Shown here: positions 18,164 through 25,667 of the stretch, in pieces
Layout: each line of letters begins with the position of its first letter
Numbering within the stretch: position 1 is the stretch's first letter
Assembly: GCA_018334015.1 (NCBI GenBank)
Contig: JAGXTI010000020.1
Coordinates: forward strand, 1-64,000
Reading direction: 5' to 3'
DNA: 64,000 nt
DNA from: Silanimonas sp.
GTDB taxonomy: Bacteria; Pseudomonadota; Gammaproteobacteria; Xanthomonadales; Xanthomonadaceae
Program-made: the position numbers and the translations under genes
The notes under the pieces: generated by a model
The model's database searches: none
What the model was told of the DNA's origin: nothing
What the model saw: only the letters and a program-made list of their open reading frames with translations

Positions 18164-18568
18164 TTATCCGATCGGTGGGCGGAACGGTGAACCGAGATGC
18201 AGGGTGAGCGGGTCGGTATCCCGCATCACCGGAGATGGACGCGGACTTTCAGGGCCTTCGCCCTGAAAGAAGGGGACGCCGAGCAGGGCCGCCGCGCTCA
18301 TGCCCGCGTGGGTGTGCAGGAGTTCGTGGAGGCCCGTCGCCTCGTGCGGCAGATCGCCGCTCGGAGTCGTGGCTTGAGGGTGGTTATGGGCGTGGTCGTG
18401 GCCATGACCCGGGTCATGAGCGTGCTCGCCATCCACCGCCATGGCATGTTCGAGCGCGTGCAGATCGCCCATGGCCGCCAGCACCGGTTGCAGAAGCAGG
18501 CCGCACAGTGTCGCCGCCACCCAGACGAGGCGAAGCAACTTGGAAGGGCGGCTCTGGAGGCGCATCAC
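18164..18568 (-). CDS. Histidine-rich exported protein, first gene of the metal efflux operon
   Basis: 134 residues with a signal peptide or single membrane anchor at about 10-32 (LVWVAATLCGLLLQPVLAA), then a His-rich stretch (GEHAHDPGHGHDHAHNH) and a second His group (HEATGLHELLHTHAG). It occupies the place of the small CzcI-like protein found before czcCBA operons, though the CzcI Cys motif is not seen. Likely role: periplasmic metal binding or regulation of pump genes. Function is inferred only. Confidence 0.7.
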   Translation of the reverse strand: MMRLQSRPSKLLRLVWVAATLCGLLLQPVLAAMGDLHALEHAMAVDGEHAHDPGHGHDHAHNHPQATTPSGDLPHEATGLHELLHTHAGMSAAALLGVPFFQGEGPESPRPSPVMRDTDPLTLHLGSPFRPPIG

Positions 18569-18638
18569 CGGGAGAGCCTACCGGTCGGAGCACCTAATTG
18601 CCAACGGCACCGTGGAAGCCCTTATCCGCTTGGCCCGC

Positions 18639-18941
18639 TCAGGGCCGGTCCGGCAGCAGGGTGATGTCGGCGACGAAAGCCTTGACCCGGTAACCGCTGG
18701 CGATGAGCTCGCTCAAGCCTTCGAGCGTGGCTCCGAGTTGCGCCTCCGGCAGGATCACCTCGATCCGCACGTTGGCGTCGGTGGCCAGCATGCCGGAGCG
18801 CAGGCCGGTGGAGCCCGAGCCGGTGGCCGGGGTCACCGTGTAGCCGCTCGCGCCGCAGTCGGCGAGGCGTTCGATGACGAAACGCTGGAACTCGCGCGGA
18901 GCGATCACGGTGAGCAGCTTGCGGGCTTCGAGGGTGGGCAT
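18639..18941 (-). CDS. sbtB: PII-like signalling protein of the SbtB type
   Basis: 100 residues with the ferredoxin-like PII fold: strand KLLTVIAPREF, helix, GYTVTPATGSGSTG (T-loop position), strand VRIEVILPEAQ, helix LEGLSELIASGYRVKAFVADITLL. Paired with the SbtA-like permease just upstream in the operon, as in cyanobacteria, where SbtB binds cAMP/ADP/ATP and gates SbtA. The C-terminal redox Cys loop of cyanobacterial SbtB is absent. I start at the ATG at 18941; the frame is open to 18983 but that part overlaps sbtA. Confidence 0.78.
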   Translation of the reverse strand: MPTLEARKLLTVIAPREFQRFVIERLADCGASGYTVTPATGSGSTGLRSGMLATDANVRIEVILPEAQLGATLEGLSELIASGYRVKAFVADITLLPDRP

Positions 18942-18969
18942 GGCGGGATGCACGGCGCTGGGGCCGGCC

Positions 18970-19959
18970 TCAGAGCAGGTCATGGAGCAGGACGGTGATC
19001 CAGTAGAGCACGGGCAAGCCGATCACCAGCATGAAGGGCAACGTGACGCCCAGCGAGCTGGTGAGGTAGATGCTGGGGTTGGCCTCGGGGAAGGTGGCGC
19101 GGACGGCGGCCGGCGCATCGATGTACGAGGCCGAAGCGGCCGCGCAGGCCAGCACGAAGCTGGAACCGAGTGAGAGGCCGACCAGCGTGCAGAGCACAGC
19201 GGTGAGGGTGCCGTTGAACAGCGGAGCGAGGGTGCCGAAAACCAGCATCCGTGGTCCGACTTTGAAGAACTCGCGCAGGCGCGAGGCGGCGGCCATGCCC
19301 ATCTCGATCATGAAGATGACCAGCACGCCGCGGAACAGATCGACAAAGAACGGCTCGACGCGCTCGAAATTGCGCTCGCCACTGGCCGCACCAATGATCA
19401 GGCCACCCACCAGCAGCACCAGACTGCGGCCGCGCAGGGTCTCGCCGATGATGGTGGCCGTGCGCGCCGGCTTGCGCGCACCGCTCTCGCCGGAGCGCGC
19501 CAGCGCCCAGCGGCCGATGAACAGGGCGACCAGGATGCCGAGTTCCATCAGCGCCACAAGGCCGGTGACGAAACCGTCCATCGGCGTGCCCTGCGCCTCG
19601 GCGAAGCTGCGTGCCACCACGAAGGTGACCGAGGACATCGAGCCGTAGAGCGCCGCCACGCCCGCCGCGTTGCGGATGTCGAGCCCGACCAGGTGACGGG
19701 CGATCAGGAAGGCCAGCAGCGGGATGAACAGCACGATGAAAACGGTGACGCCAAGGCCACCGGCGATCTCGCTGAAGCCCACGTTGGCCAGTTCGCGGCC
19801 ACCCTGCAGGCCGATCGAGAACAGCAGGAAGATCGAAAGGATGCGCACGACCGGCTCGGGGATCTCGAGGTCGGAGCGCACCAGCGCGGCGATCACGCCC
19901 AGCAGAAAAGCCAGGGTGATCGGCGACACGAGGTTTTCCAGCAGGATGCCCGGGTCCAC
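18970..19959 (-). CDS. sbtA: SbtA-type sodium-dependent bicarbonate permease
   Basis: 329 residues, ten predicted membrane segments in two inverted halves. Family features are the N-terminal NLVSPITLAFLLGVIAAL, the GLQGGRELA segment, GSMSSVTFVVARSFAEAQG in the first half and SASYIDAPAAVRATFPEA in the second, which match the SbtA (DUF897) substrate-site regions. Cyanobacterial SbtA is a sodium/bicarbonate symporter. Here, in an apparent heterotroph, it would supply bicarbonate for carboxylases. sbtB follows after 28 bp. Confidence 0.82.
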   Translation of the reverse strand: MDPGILLENLVSPITLAFLLGVIAALVRSDLEIPEPVVRILSIFLLFSIGLQGGRELANVGFSEIAGGLGVTVFIVLFIPLLAFLIARHLVGLDIRNAAGVAALYGSMSSVTFVVARSFAEAQGTPMDGFVTGLVALMELGILVALFIGRWALARSGESGARKPARTATIIGETLRGRSLVLLVGGLIIGAASGERNFERVEPFFVDLFRGVLVIFMIEMGMAAASRLREFFKVGPRMLVFGTLAPLFNGTLTAVLCTLVGLSLGSSFVLACAAASASYIDAPAAVRATFPEANPSIYLTSSLGVTLPFMLVIGLPVLYWITVLLHDLL

Positions 19960-19986
19960 GGCCTCGATCCTCGCTCGGTTTGCCGG

Positions 19987-21459
19987 CTACAGGCCGCGCG
20001 CGGCTTGCGCCACGGCACGGAACAGGGCGCGCGCTTTGCTCATGGTCTCCTGCCACTCGGCCTCGGGGTCGGAGTCGTGGACGATGCCGGCACCGGCCTG
20101 CACGTGCAACCGGCCGTCGCTGATGAGGGCGGTGCGGATGGCGATGGCGGTATCAGCGTCGCCCCACCAGTTGATGTAACCGACTGCACCGGCATACAGG
20201 TTGCGGCGGTGCGGTTCGAGCGCACGGATGATCTCCAGGGCACGCACCTTGGGCGCGCCACTCACGGTGCCAGCGGGGAAGGTGGCCTTCAGCACGTCGG
20301 TATAGGCGAGCCCCGGTTTCAGTCTGCCCTGCACTTCCGAGACGATGTGCATGACATGGCTGTAGCGTTCGATGACGAACTGCTCCGGCACGCTCACGCT
20401 GCCCGGCTCACTGACCCGGCCGATGTCGTTGCGGCCAAGGTCGATCAGCATCAGGTGCTCGGCGCGCTCTTTCGGATCGGCCAGCAGCTCGGCCTCCAGC
20501 GCGCGATCGGCGTCGGTGGTGGCACCGCGCGGTCGGGTGCCGGCGATTGGCCGCACCGTCACCCGTCCCTGCTGCTGGCGCACCAGGATCTCGGGCGAGG
20601 AACCGACCACCTGCATCTCGCCGGTGTCGATGAAGTACATGTAGGGCGACGGGTTGAGGGCCCGCAGTGCGCGGTAGACATCGACCGGGCGCGCCTTGAA
20701 GGGCACCGACAGGCGCTGGCTCAGCACGACCTGGAACGCATCGCCGGCGGCGATGTGCGCCTTGGCCTTGAGCACCGCCTCCTTGAAGCCCTGCTTGCTG
20801 AAGCCCGAGACGAAATCGGCCTCGTCGACGAAGCCGGGATCGAGCACCTCGGGGTAGCCGGCACCGGCATGCCGCAGACGGTGGGTGAGCGAATCCAGCC
20901 GCGCACCGGCGCGTGCCAGCGCCTGCGGCTCGGCCGGGTCGGCATGCACCACCAGGTAGAGCTTGCCCTTGCGGTTGTCGAACACCGCCAGTTCCTCGCT
21001 CTGCATCAGGAAGATGTCGGCTGTGCCGAGCAGATCGGGGGCCACCGGCCGGGCCAGCCGCGGTTCGATGTAGCCGATGCATTCGAAGCCGAACCAGCCC
21101 ACCAGCCCGCCACTGAACCCCGGCAGGCCCTCGATGCGCGGCACCGAGAACGCCGCGCGCAGGCGCTCGACTTCGGCCAGCGGATCGTCCAGTTCGCGTG
21201 TTTCGACCACCTCGCCGAAGACGCGGGTGGCGAGGGTGTGCCCGTGCACCGACCAAGTGCGCCGCGCCGGCAGGCCGATGATGCTGTAGCGGCCCCAGTT
21301 CTCGCCGCCCTCGACCGACTCGAACAGGTAGGCGTTCGGACCGTCGACCAGCTTCAGGTAGACCGAGAGTGGCGTGTCGAGGTCGGCACGCACCTCGCGC
21401 ACCACCGGGATGCGGTTGTGGCCTTGCGCAGCGAGGCGGGCGAATTCGGCAGCTTCCAT
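19987..21459 (-). CDS. trpE: Anthranilate synthase component I
   Basis: Makes anthranilate from chorismate with TrpG. 490 residues. The C-terminal chorismate-binding domain has IAGTRPRG, HLMLIDLGRNDIGRV, HIVSEVQG, FPAGTVSGAPKVRA and GAVGYINWWGD. The N-terminal domain has the feedback segment YLFESVEGGENWGRYS, so tryptophan inhibition is expected. Start ATG at 21459 gives MEAAEFARLAAQGHNRIP, typical of the family; the longer open frame upstream lacks family similarity. No Trp-rich leader peptide was found upstream. Confidence 0.96.
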   Translation of the reverse strand: MEAAEFARLAAQGHNRIPVVREVRADLDTPLSVYLKLVDGPNAYLFESVEGGENWGRYSIIGLPARRTWSVHGHTLATRVFGEVVETRELDDPLAEVERLRAAFSVPRIEGLPGFSGGLVGWFGFECIGYIEPRLARPVAPDLLGTADIFLMQSEELAVFDNRKGKLYLVVHADPAEPQALARAGARLDSLTHRLRHAGAGYPEVLDPGFVDEADFVSGFSKQGFKEAVLKAKAHIAAGDAFQVVLSQRLSVPFKARPVDVYRALRALNPSPYMYFIDTGEMQVVGSSPEILVRQQQGRVTVRPIAGTRPRGATTDADRALEAELLADPKERAEHLMLIDLGRNDIGRVSEPGSVSVPEQFVIERYSHVMHIVSEVQGRLKPGLAYTDVLKATFPAGTVSGAPKVRALEIIRALEPHRRNLYAGAVGYINWWGDADTAIAIRTALISDGRLHVQAGAGIVHDSDPEAEWQETMSKARALFRAVAQAARGL

Positions 21460-21606
21460 CGGGCGCGGCAGGGCGGTAGCAGGTTGGGCCCGCGAGTATG
21501 CCAGCGGATGCGGCGGCGGCTTAGATCGATTGTCATGATGGCTCGCCACACTGCGTCGCGCATCGTCAGGGACGGTCATCGGGGCCAGGGACGGCCCCAC
21601 CACGGC

Positions 21607-22275
21607 TCAGGCCAGCGCCACCTCGGCGCGCAGCGCGGCGATCGCCCGGGCGTAGTCCGGCGCCTGGAAGATGGCCGAGCCGGCGACGAAGGTGTCGGCG
21701 CCGGCCGCGGCGATGCGACGGATGTTGTCGGCCTTGACGCCACCGTCCACTTCCAGCCGGATCGGTTTGCCGCTGGAGTCGATGCGCTTGCGGATCGCCT
21801 CGATCTTGCGCAGCGCCGACTCGATGAAGGCCTGACCGCCGAAACCGGGGTTGACGCTCATCACCAGCACGAGATCGAGGCTCTCCAGCGTGTAATCGAG
21901 CAGCTCGACCGGTGTCGCCGGATTGAGCACGAGTCCGGCCTGGCAGCCGTGCGAACGGATGAGCTGGATCGTGCGGTCGACGTGGCGGCTGGCCTCCGGG
22001 TGGAAGCTGATGATCGAGGCCCCGGCGGCGGCGAAGTCCGGCACGATGCGATCGACCGGTTCGACCATCAGGTGCACGTCGATGGGGGCGGTGATGCCGT
22101 GCTTGCGCAACGCCGCGCAGACCAGCGGGCCGATGGTGAGGTTCGGCACGTAGTGGTTGTCCATCACGTCGAAGTGCACCCAGTCGGCACCGGCGGCGAG
22201 CACCGCATCGACCTCGGCGCCGAGCTTGGCGAAATCGGCCGAGAGGATGGACGGGGCGATGACGCAGTTCGACAT
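21607..22275 (-). CDS. rpe: Ribulose-phosphate 3-epimerase
   Basis: Interconverts ribulose and xylulose 5-phosphate. 222 residues. TIM-barrel metal and catalytic sites: [25 protein letters not shown] (His, Asp), [12 protein letters not shown] and [11 protein letters not shown]. The ATG at 22275 begins [12 protein letters not shown]; the frame is open further but overlaps the J-protein gene in a different frame. rpe beside trpE is a common proteobacterial arrangement. Confidence 0.96.
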   Translation of the reverse strand: MSNCVIAPSILSADFAKLGAEVDAVLAAGADWVHFDVMDNHYVPNLTIGPLVCAALRKHGITAPIDVHLMVEPVDRIVPDFAAAGASIISFHPEASRHVDRTIQLIRSHGCQAGLVLNPATPVELLDYTLESLDLVLVMSVNPGFGGQAFIESALRKIEAIRKRIDSSGKPIRLEVDGGVKADNIRRIAAAGADTFVAGSAIFQAPDYARAIAALRAEVALA

Positions 22276-22319
22276 GACGGGCTCCGGACGCAAGGGCTTG
22301 AGGAGCAGCGGCGGGCGCT

Positions 22320-22646
22320 TCAGCGCAGCCTGCGCCGTTGCTGGATCAGGTCGTAGGCGCGGTTGATCTCGCGCAGCCGCTTGTCGGCCTGGGCGCGCAG
22401 CTCGGGCGCCGCGCCCTCCAGCCGGTCGGGATGGTACTGCGAGACCAGCCGCTGCCAGGCACGACGGATGGAATCGTCGTCGGCGCTGGGATCGACGTCG
22501 AGCACGGCGTAGGGGTCGGGGCCGCCACGGCGGAACCAGCCGCGGTCGAAGGCGAGGCCGATCATGCCGCCCAGCACGCCACCCGCCGGGTGGCGCAGCA
22601 GCAGCCAGCCGGCGATGAAGCCCAGGACGGTGCCGTACCAGCGCAT
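22320..22646 (-). CDS. Membrane-anchored J-domain protein
   Basis: 108 residues. An N-terminal hydrophobic helix ([15 protein letters not shown] then a Gly-rich GGVLGGMIG) is followed by a J domain from about residue 45 with the HPD motif in [10 protein letters not shown] and C-terminal helix EINRAYDLI. It resembles DjlA-like J-proteins without the TerB domain and should recruit DnaK to the inner membrane. The ATG overlaps the cytochrome c stop by one base (TGATG), so the two are translationally coupled. Confidence 0.85.
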   Translation of the reverse strand: MRWYGTVLGFIAGWLLLRHPAGGVLGGMIGLAFDRGWFRRGGPDPYAVLDVDPSADDDSIRRAWQRLVSQYHPDRLEGAAPELRAQADKRLREINRAYDLIQQRRRLR

Positions 22647-23002
22647 CAGCGCGCCCCGGGCCCGGGTTGCGCGGCGTACCAGCGCGCCAGCGCGCCGATA
22701 TCCTGCGGCTGCAGGGCATTGCTGATGGCGTTCATCGCGCTGTGGCGGCGACGGCCGTCGCGGTAGGCATGCAGGGCGAGGATCAGGTAGGCCTCGCTCA
22801 GGCCGCCGATGTGCGGGGTGCCACGCATGCGGGGTGCGCCGTCGGTGCCGTGGCAGGCCGCGCAGGAACCCAATTCCGGCGGCGCCACCGGGGCCGGGCG
22901 GACCCAATCGGCCAGCCGAGCCGAGCCGGCGGGCGGGCTGGTCTGGGCCAGAGCGGCGGCCGAAAGGCCGAGGGCGATCAGAGCGGCAAGGAAAACTTTC
23001 AT
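22646..23002 (-). CDS. Class I cytochrome c, periplasmic
   Basis: 118 residues with signal peptide ([19 protein letters not shown]). One haem site, CAACH at residues 47-51, and likely axial Met in [12 protein letters not shown]. The fold is that of c4/c5-like single-haem cytochromes ([18 protein letters not shown] block, [13 protein letters not shown] terminus). It may carry electrons to the aa3 oxidase encoded later in the window; no partner is adjacent. A long open frame extends upstream but runs through the repeat modules and is not coding. Confidence 0.88.
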   Translation of the reverse strand: MKVFLAALIALGLSAAALAQTSPPAGSARLADWVRPAPVAPPELGSCAACHGTDGAPRMRGTPHIGGLSEAYLILALHAYRDGRRRHSAMNAISNALQPQDIGALARWYAAQPGPGAR

Positions 23003-23072
23003 GCCCGCGATTCTAGCCCGCCGACCGTGAGGACGACCTGCAACCGCGGGTGAAAACGACCGGTCCGCCGCC

Positions 23073-23526
23073 ATGAGCGAGCGCCGCGCCAGCGCGGCCT
23101 CGTGGACAGCGAAGCGAGCCATGGAAGGCGAGCGGCGGCGAATGCGGAGCGGGACGCGGAGCCTGAGCCGTCGCGTCCGGAGCAGCACCCACGCCGCGAC
23201 AGGCCGGGGGCCCGCGGCGGACTCGGGCCGGCTGCTGTGCGGCAAGAAACCCGACGGGCCGACCGCAGGGCGCATCCTTGGCGCCCGCGGTCGGTGCGCC
23301 CGTCCGGGGCGCACCCTGCGGGCCTGGCGTCTGATCACCGGGCTGGCCCTCGAAATCCGCCGCAAGCCCCCAGCCTGCCTGGCGGGGTGCTTCGCTTGCG
23401 GCCGATGCCCGTCATCGAGCGCCGCGCCAGCGCGGCCTCGCGGACAGCGAAGCGAGCCATGGAGGGCGAGCGGCGGCGAATGCGGAGCGGGACGCGGAGC
23501 CTGAGCCGTCGCGTCCGCAGGTCGCG
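23073..23526 (-). repeat. Dispersed A-B repeat module, right copy (A-B-A)
   Basis: Read leftward it contains block A (about 23526-23407), block B (about 23405-23195) and a second block A (about 23175-23073). Blocks match 111-212 and 271-480 with scattered substitutions. Block A keeps CAGCGAAGCGAGCCATGG and GCGGGACGCGGAGCCTGAG; block B keeps CCAGCCCGGTGATCAGACG-type sequence in the opposite sense. The two A copies here are more alike than either is to the left copy. It is non-coding as far as can be seen. Confidence 0.75.
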
Positions 23527-23625
23527 CGTCGGCAGGCGCGATGCGTGCTGGGGCCTCTCGTTTCGACAGACTGCGCCCCGTCCAGAGCTGCACCCACACC
23601 GTTGCAGGCCGTGAGCCCGAAACCG

Positions 23626-23670
23626 CACCCACGCCGCGACAGGCCGGGGGTCTGCCTCGCGGGGTGCTTC
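23626..23670 (-). repeat. Partial block-B repeat remnant
   Basis: Contains ACCCACGCCGCGACAGGCC joined directly to a GGGTGCTT end, i.e. the two ends of block B with the middle missing. Between 23527 and 23625 and up to the purC promoter there is no other recognisable feature. Confidence 0.5.
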
Positions 23671-23742
23671 TGACGTTCATTTCGCAGCCGACAGCCTTGA
23701 TCGCGAAAGTGTTTCACGCAGATGTTCCACGTTTTTTCTCGT

Positions 23743-23748
23743 TACACT
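23743..23748 (+). promoter_or_regulatory. Candidate -10 box for purC
   Basis: TACACT, 28 bp before the TTG start codon of purC, in an AT-richer patch (23690-23760) just after the repeats. No clear -35 at standard spacing. Confidence 0.35.
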
Positions 23749-23776
23749 GGCGTTTGCTTGTCGTCCTGCTCGCCCC

Positions 23777-24685
23777 TTGTCGACCGTCCTGCACACCTCG
23801 AACCTCGCCCTGCCGCTGCGCCACCGCGGCAAGGTCCGCGACGTCTACACGCTGCCGTCCGCCGCCGACGGCCAAGACCGCCTGCTGCTGGTGGCCACGG
23901 ATCGGCTTTCGGCCTTCGACGTGGTGCTGCCCGACCCGATCCCCGGCAAGGGCGAGATGCTCTGCCAGATCTCCAACTTCTGGTTCGAGCGGACCGCGCA
24001 CCTGGTGCCGAACCACCTCACCGGCACCGAAGTGGCCAGCGTGCTGCCGCCCGGCACCGAGGTGGCGCTGTACGCCCGGCGCTCGGTGGTGGCCAAGGCG
24101 CTCACGCCGCTGCCGGTCGAAGCGATCGTCCGCGGGTACCTCATCGGCAGCGGCTGGAAGGACTATTTGCAAACCGGTCGCGTCTGCGGCATTACTCTGC
24201 CCAGCGGTCTTCGGCAGGCCGAACAACTGCCCGAACCGATCTTCACCCCGAGCACCAAAGCGGCACCCGGCGAGCACGACGCGAACGTCAGTTTCGATGC
24301 CGTGGTCGCCGCCATCGGCGGTGATCGGGCGGAGCAGGTGCGCGCCGCTGCGCTCGCCATCTATCGCTTCGCGGCGGCCTACGCCGCGGAACGCGGCATC
24401 CTGATCGCCGACACCAAGCTGGAGTTCGGTCTCGATGCCGAGGGTCGTCTGGTGGTGATGGACGAGATGCTCACCCCGGATTCCTCGCGCTTCTGGCCGG
24501 CCGAAACCTACGCGGTCGGCGGCAGTCCACCCAGCTTCGACAAGCAGTACGTCCGTGACCACCTGGAGCGGCTCGACTGGAACAAGACCACACCCGGCCC
24601 AAGGCTTCCGCCCGAGGTGATCGCCGCGACCCGGGCCAAGTACGCCGAGGCTCTGGAGCGTCTCGCCAAGCTCCGGGTCGATTGA
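23777..24685 (+). CDS. purC: Phosphoribosylaminoimidazole-succinocarboxamide synthase
   Basis: SAICAR synthase of purine synthesis. 302 residues, the longer bacterial/yeast-like type (E. coli has 237). Motifs: [11 protein letters not shown] (ATP loop), [57 protein letters not shown] (metal site) and [12 protein letters not shown]. The start is TTG at 23777; there is no ATG or GTG near the conserved N terminus. It stands alone between repeats and a DMT transporter gene. Confidence 0.94.
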   Translation: MSTVLHTSNLALPLRHRGKVRDVYTLPSAADGQDRLLLVATDRLSAFDVVLPDPIPGKGEMLCQISNFWFERTAHLVPNHLTGTEVASVLPPGTEVALYARRSVVAKALTPLPVEAIVRGYLIGSGWKDYLQTGRVCGITLPSGLRQAEQLPEPIFTPSTKAAPGEHDANVSFDAVVAAIGGDRAEQVRAAALAIYRFAAAYAAERGILIADTKLEFGLDAEGRLVVMDEMLTPDSSRFWPAETYAVGGSPPSFDKQYVRDHLERLDWNKTTPGPRLPPEVIAATRAKYAEALERLAKLRVD

Positions 24686-24743
24686 TCGCGGTCGCAGCGG
24701 CCGGGCCCGCGATGGCCGGGCGGACAAGGCCTTGAGCGCGGCC

Positions 24744-25619
24744 ATGCCCGGGCGCGACATCGCTCTCGTCGTGCTGGTCTGCGCGGTCTGGGCCTTGAAC
24801 GTGCTGATCGCGGCCTTCGCTCTGGAGGAATTACCGCCAATCCTGTTCACCGGCCTGCGGATGGCGGTGCTGACCCTGCTGCTCTGGCCGTTCCTGCGCT
24901 GGCCGCAACCCGGGCAGTGGCCGCATCTGCTGGCGATCGGCCTGTGCCTCGGGGTCTTCCATTTCGGCCTGAGCTTCTGGGCACTGGACCTGGCCGGCGA
25001 TCTGTCCTCGCTGGCGATCCTGATGCAGAGCTACGTGCCGATGGCCGCGGTGCTGGCCTGGGCGCTGCTGGGTGAGCGCATCGGCCTCGGCAGGGCCAGC
25101 GCGATCGCGGTCAGTGTGCTGGGCGTGCTGGTGCTCGGCTTCGACCCGATCGTGCTCGACCATCCGCTGGCGATGGCTCTGACACTGGGCTCGGCGCTGA
25201 TGCTCGCCCTGGCCACGGTGCTGATGCGCGGCCTGCAAGGCCAATCGGTCTGGAGCCAGCAGGGCTGGCTGGCCCTGCTCAGCGTCGGCCCGCTGCTGGG
25301 TCTAAGCCTGTGGCTCGAAGGACCGCTGCTTCTGAATGCCGCGCAAGCCGGTCTGGCCGGCTGGGGCGGGGTGTTCTATTCGGCCCTGGTGTCCTCGCTG
25401 GTCGGCCACGGGCTTTACTACATTCTGCTGCAACGCCATCCGGTGGCCACCGTGACCCCCTGGCTGCTGCTCTCGCCCCTGATGACCGTTGTGCTCGGCG
25501 TGGCGGTCTGGGGCGATCGCCCCGGACCGGCCCTCTGGCTGGGGGGCGCGATGGTGCTGGGCGGCGTGCTGGCGATCGCCTTGCAGGGGCGTTACGCCTT
25601 GCGCGGCTTGCGGCCCTAG
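24744..25619 (+). CDS. EamA/DMT-family transporter
   Basis: About 291 residues and ten hydrophobic segments forming two EamA repeats (about 8-140 and 150-285). The first repeat ends with the typical LLGERIGLGRASAIAVSVLGVLVL and the second with GDRPGPALWLGGAMVLGGVL. Members export amino acids, nucleosides or other metabolites; the substrate here is unknown. TTG at 24732 is an alternative start four codons earlier. It is 58 bp after purC and may share its transcript. Confidence 0.85.
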   Translation: MPGRDIALVVLVCAVWALNVLIAAFALEELPPILFTGLRMAVLTLLLWPFLRWPQPGQWPHLLAIGLCLGVFHFGLSFWALDLAGDLSSLAILMQSYVPMAAVLAWALLGERIGLGRASAIAVSVLGVLVLGFDPIVLDHPLAMALTLGSALMLALATVLMRGLQGQSVWSQQGWLALLSVGPLLGLSLWLEGPLLLNAAQAGLAGWGGVFYSALVSSLVGHGLYYILLQRHPVATVTPWLLLSPLMTVVLGVAVWGDRPGPALWLGGAMVLGGVLAIALQGRYALRGLRP

Positions 25620-25667
25620 CGACGGCCCCCCCACGGGCAGGGCCAGAGGCCCCGACCCGCGCCGGAT

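Noticed and set aside
21460-21606. Trp leader peptide and attenuator before trpE
   Set aside because: No short frame with consecutive Trp codons and no alternative hairpin pair with a T-run was seen.
23003-23680. N-terminal extension of the cytochrome c frame through the repeats
   Set aside because: The signal peptide begins at 23002; the upstream part translates repeat DNA only.
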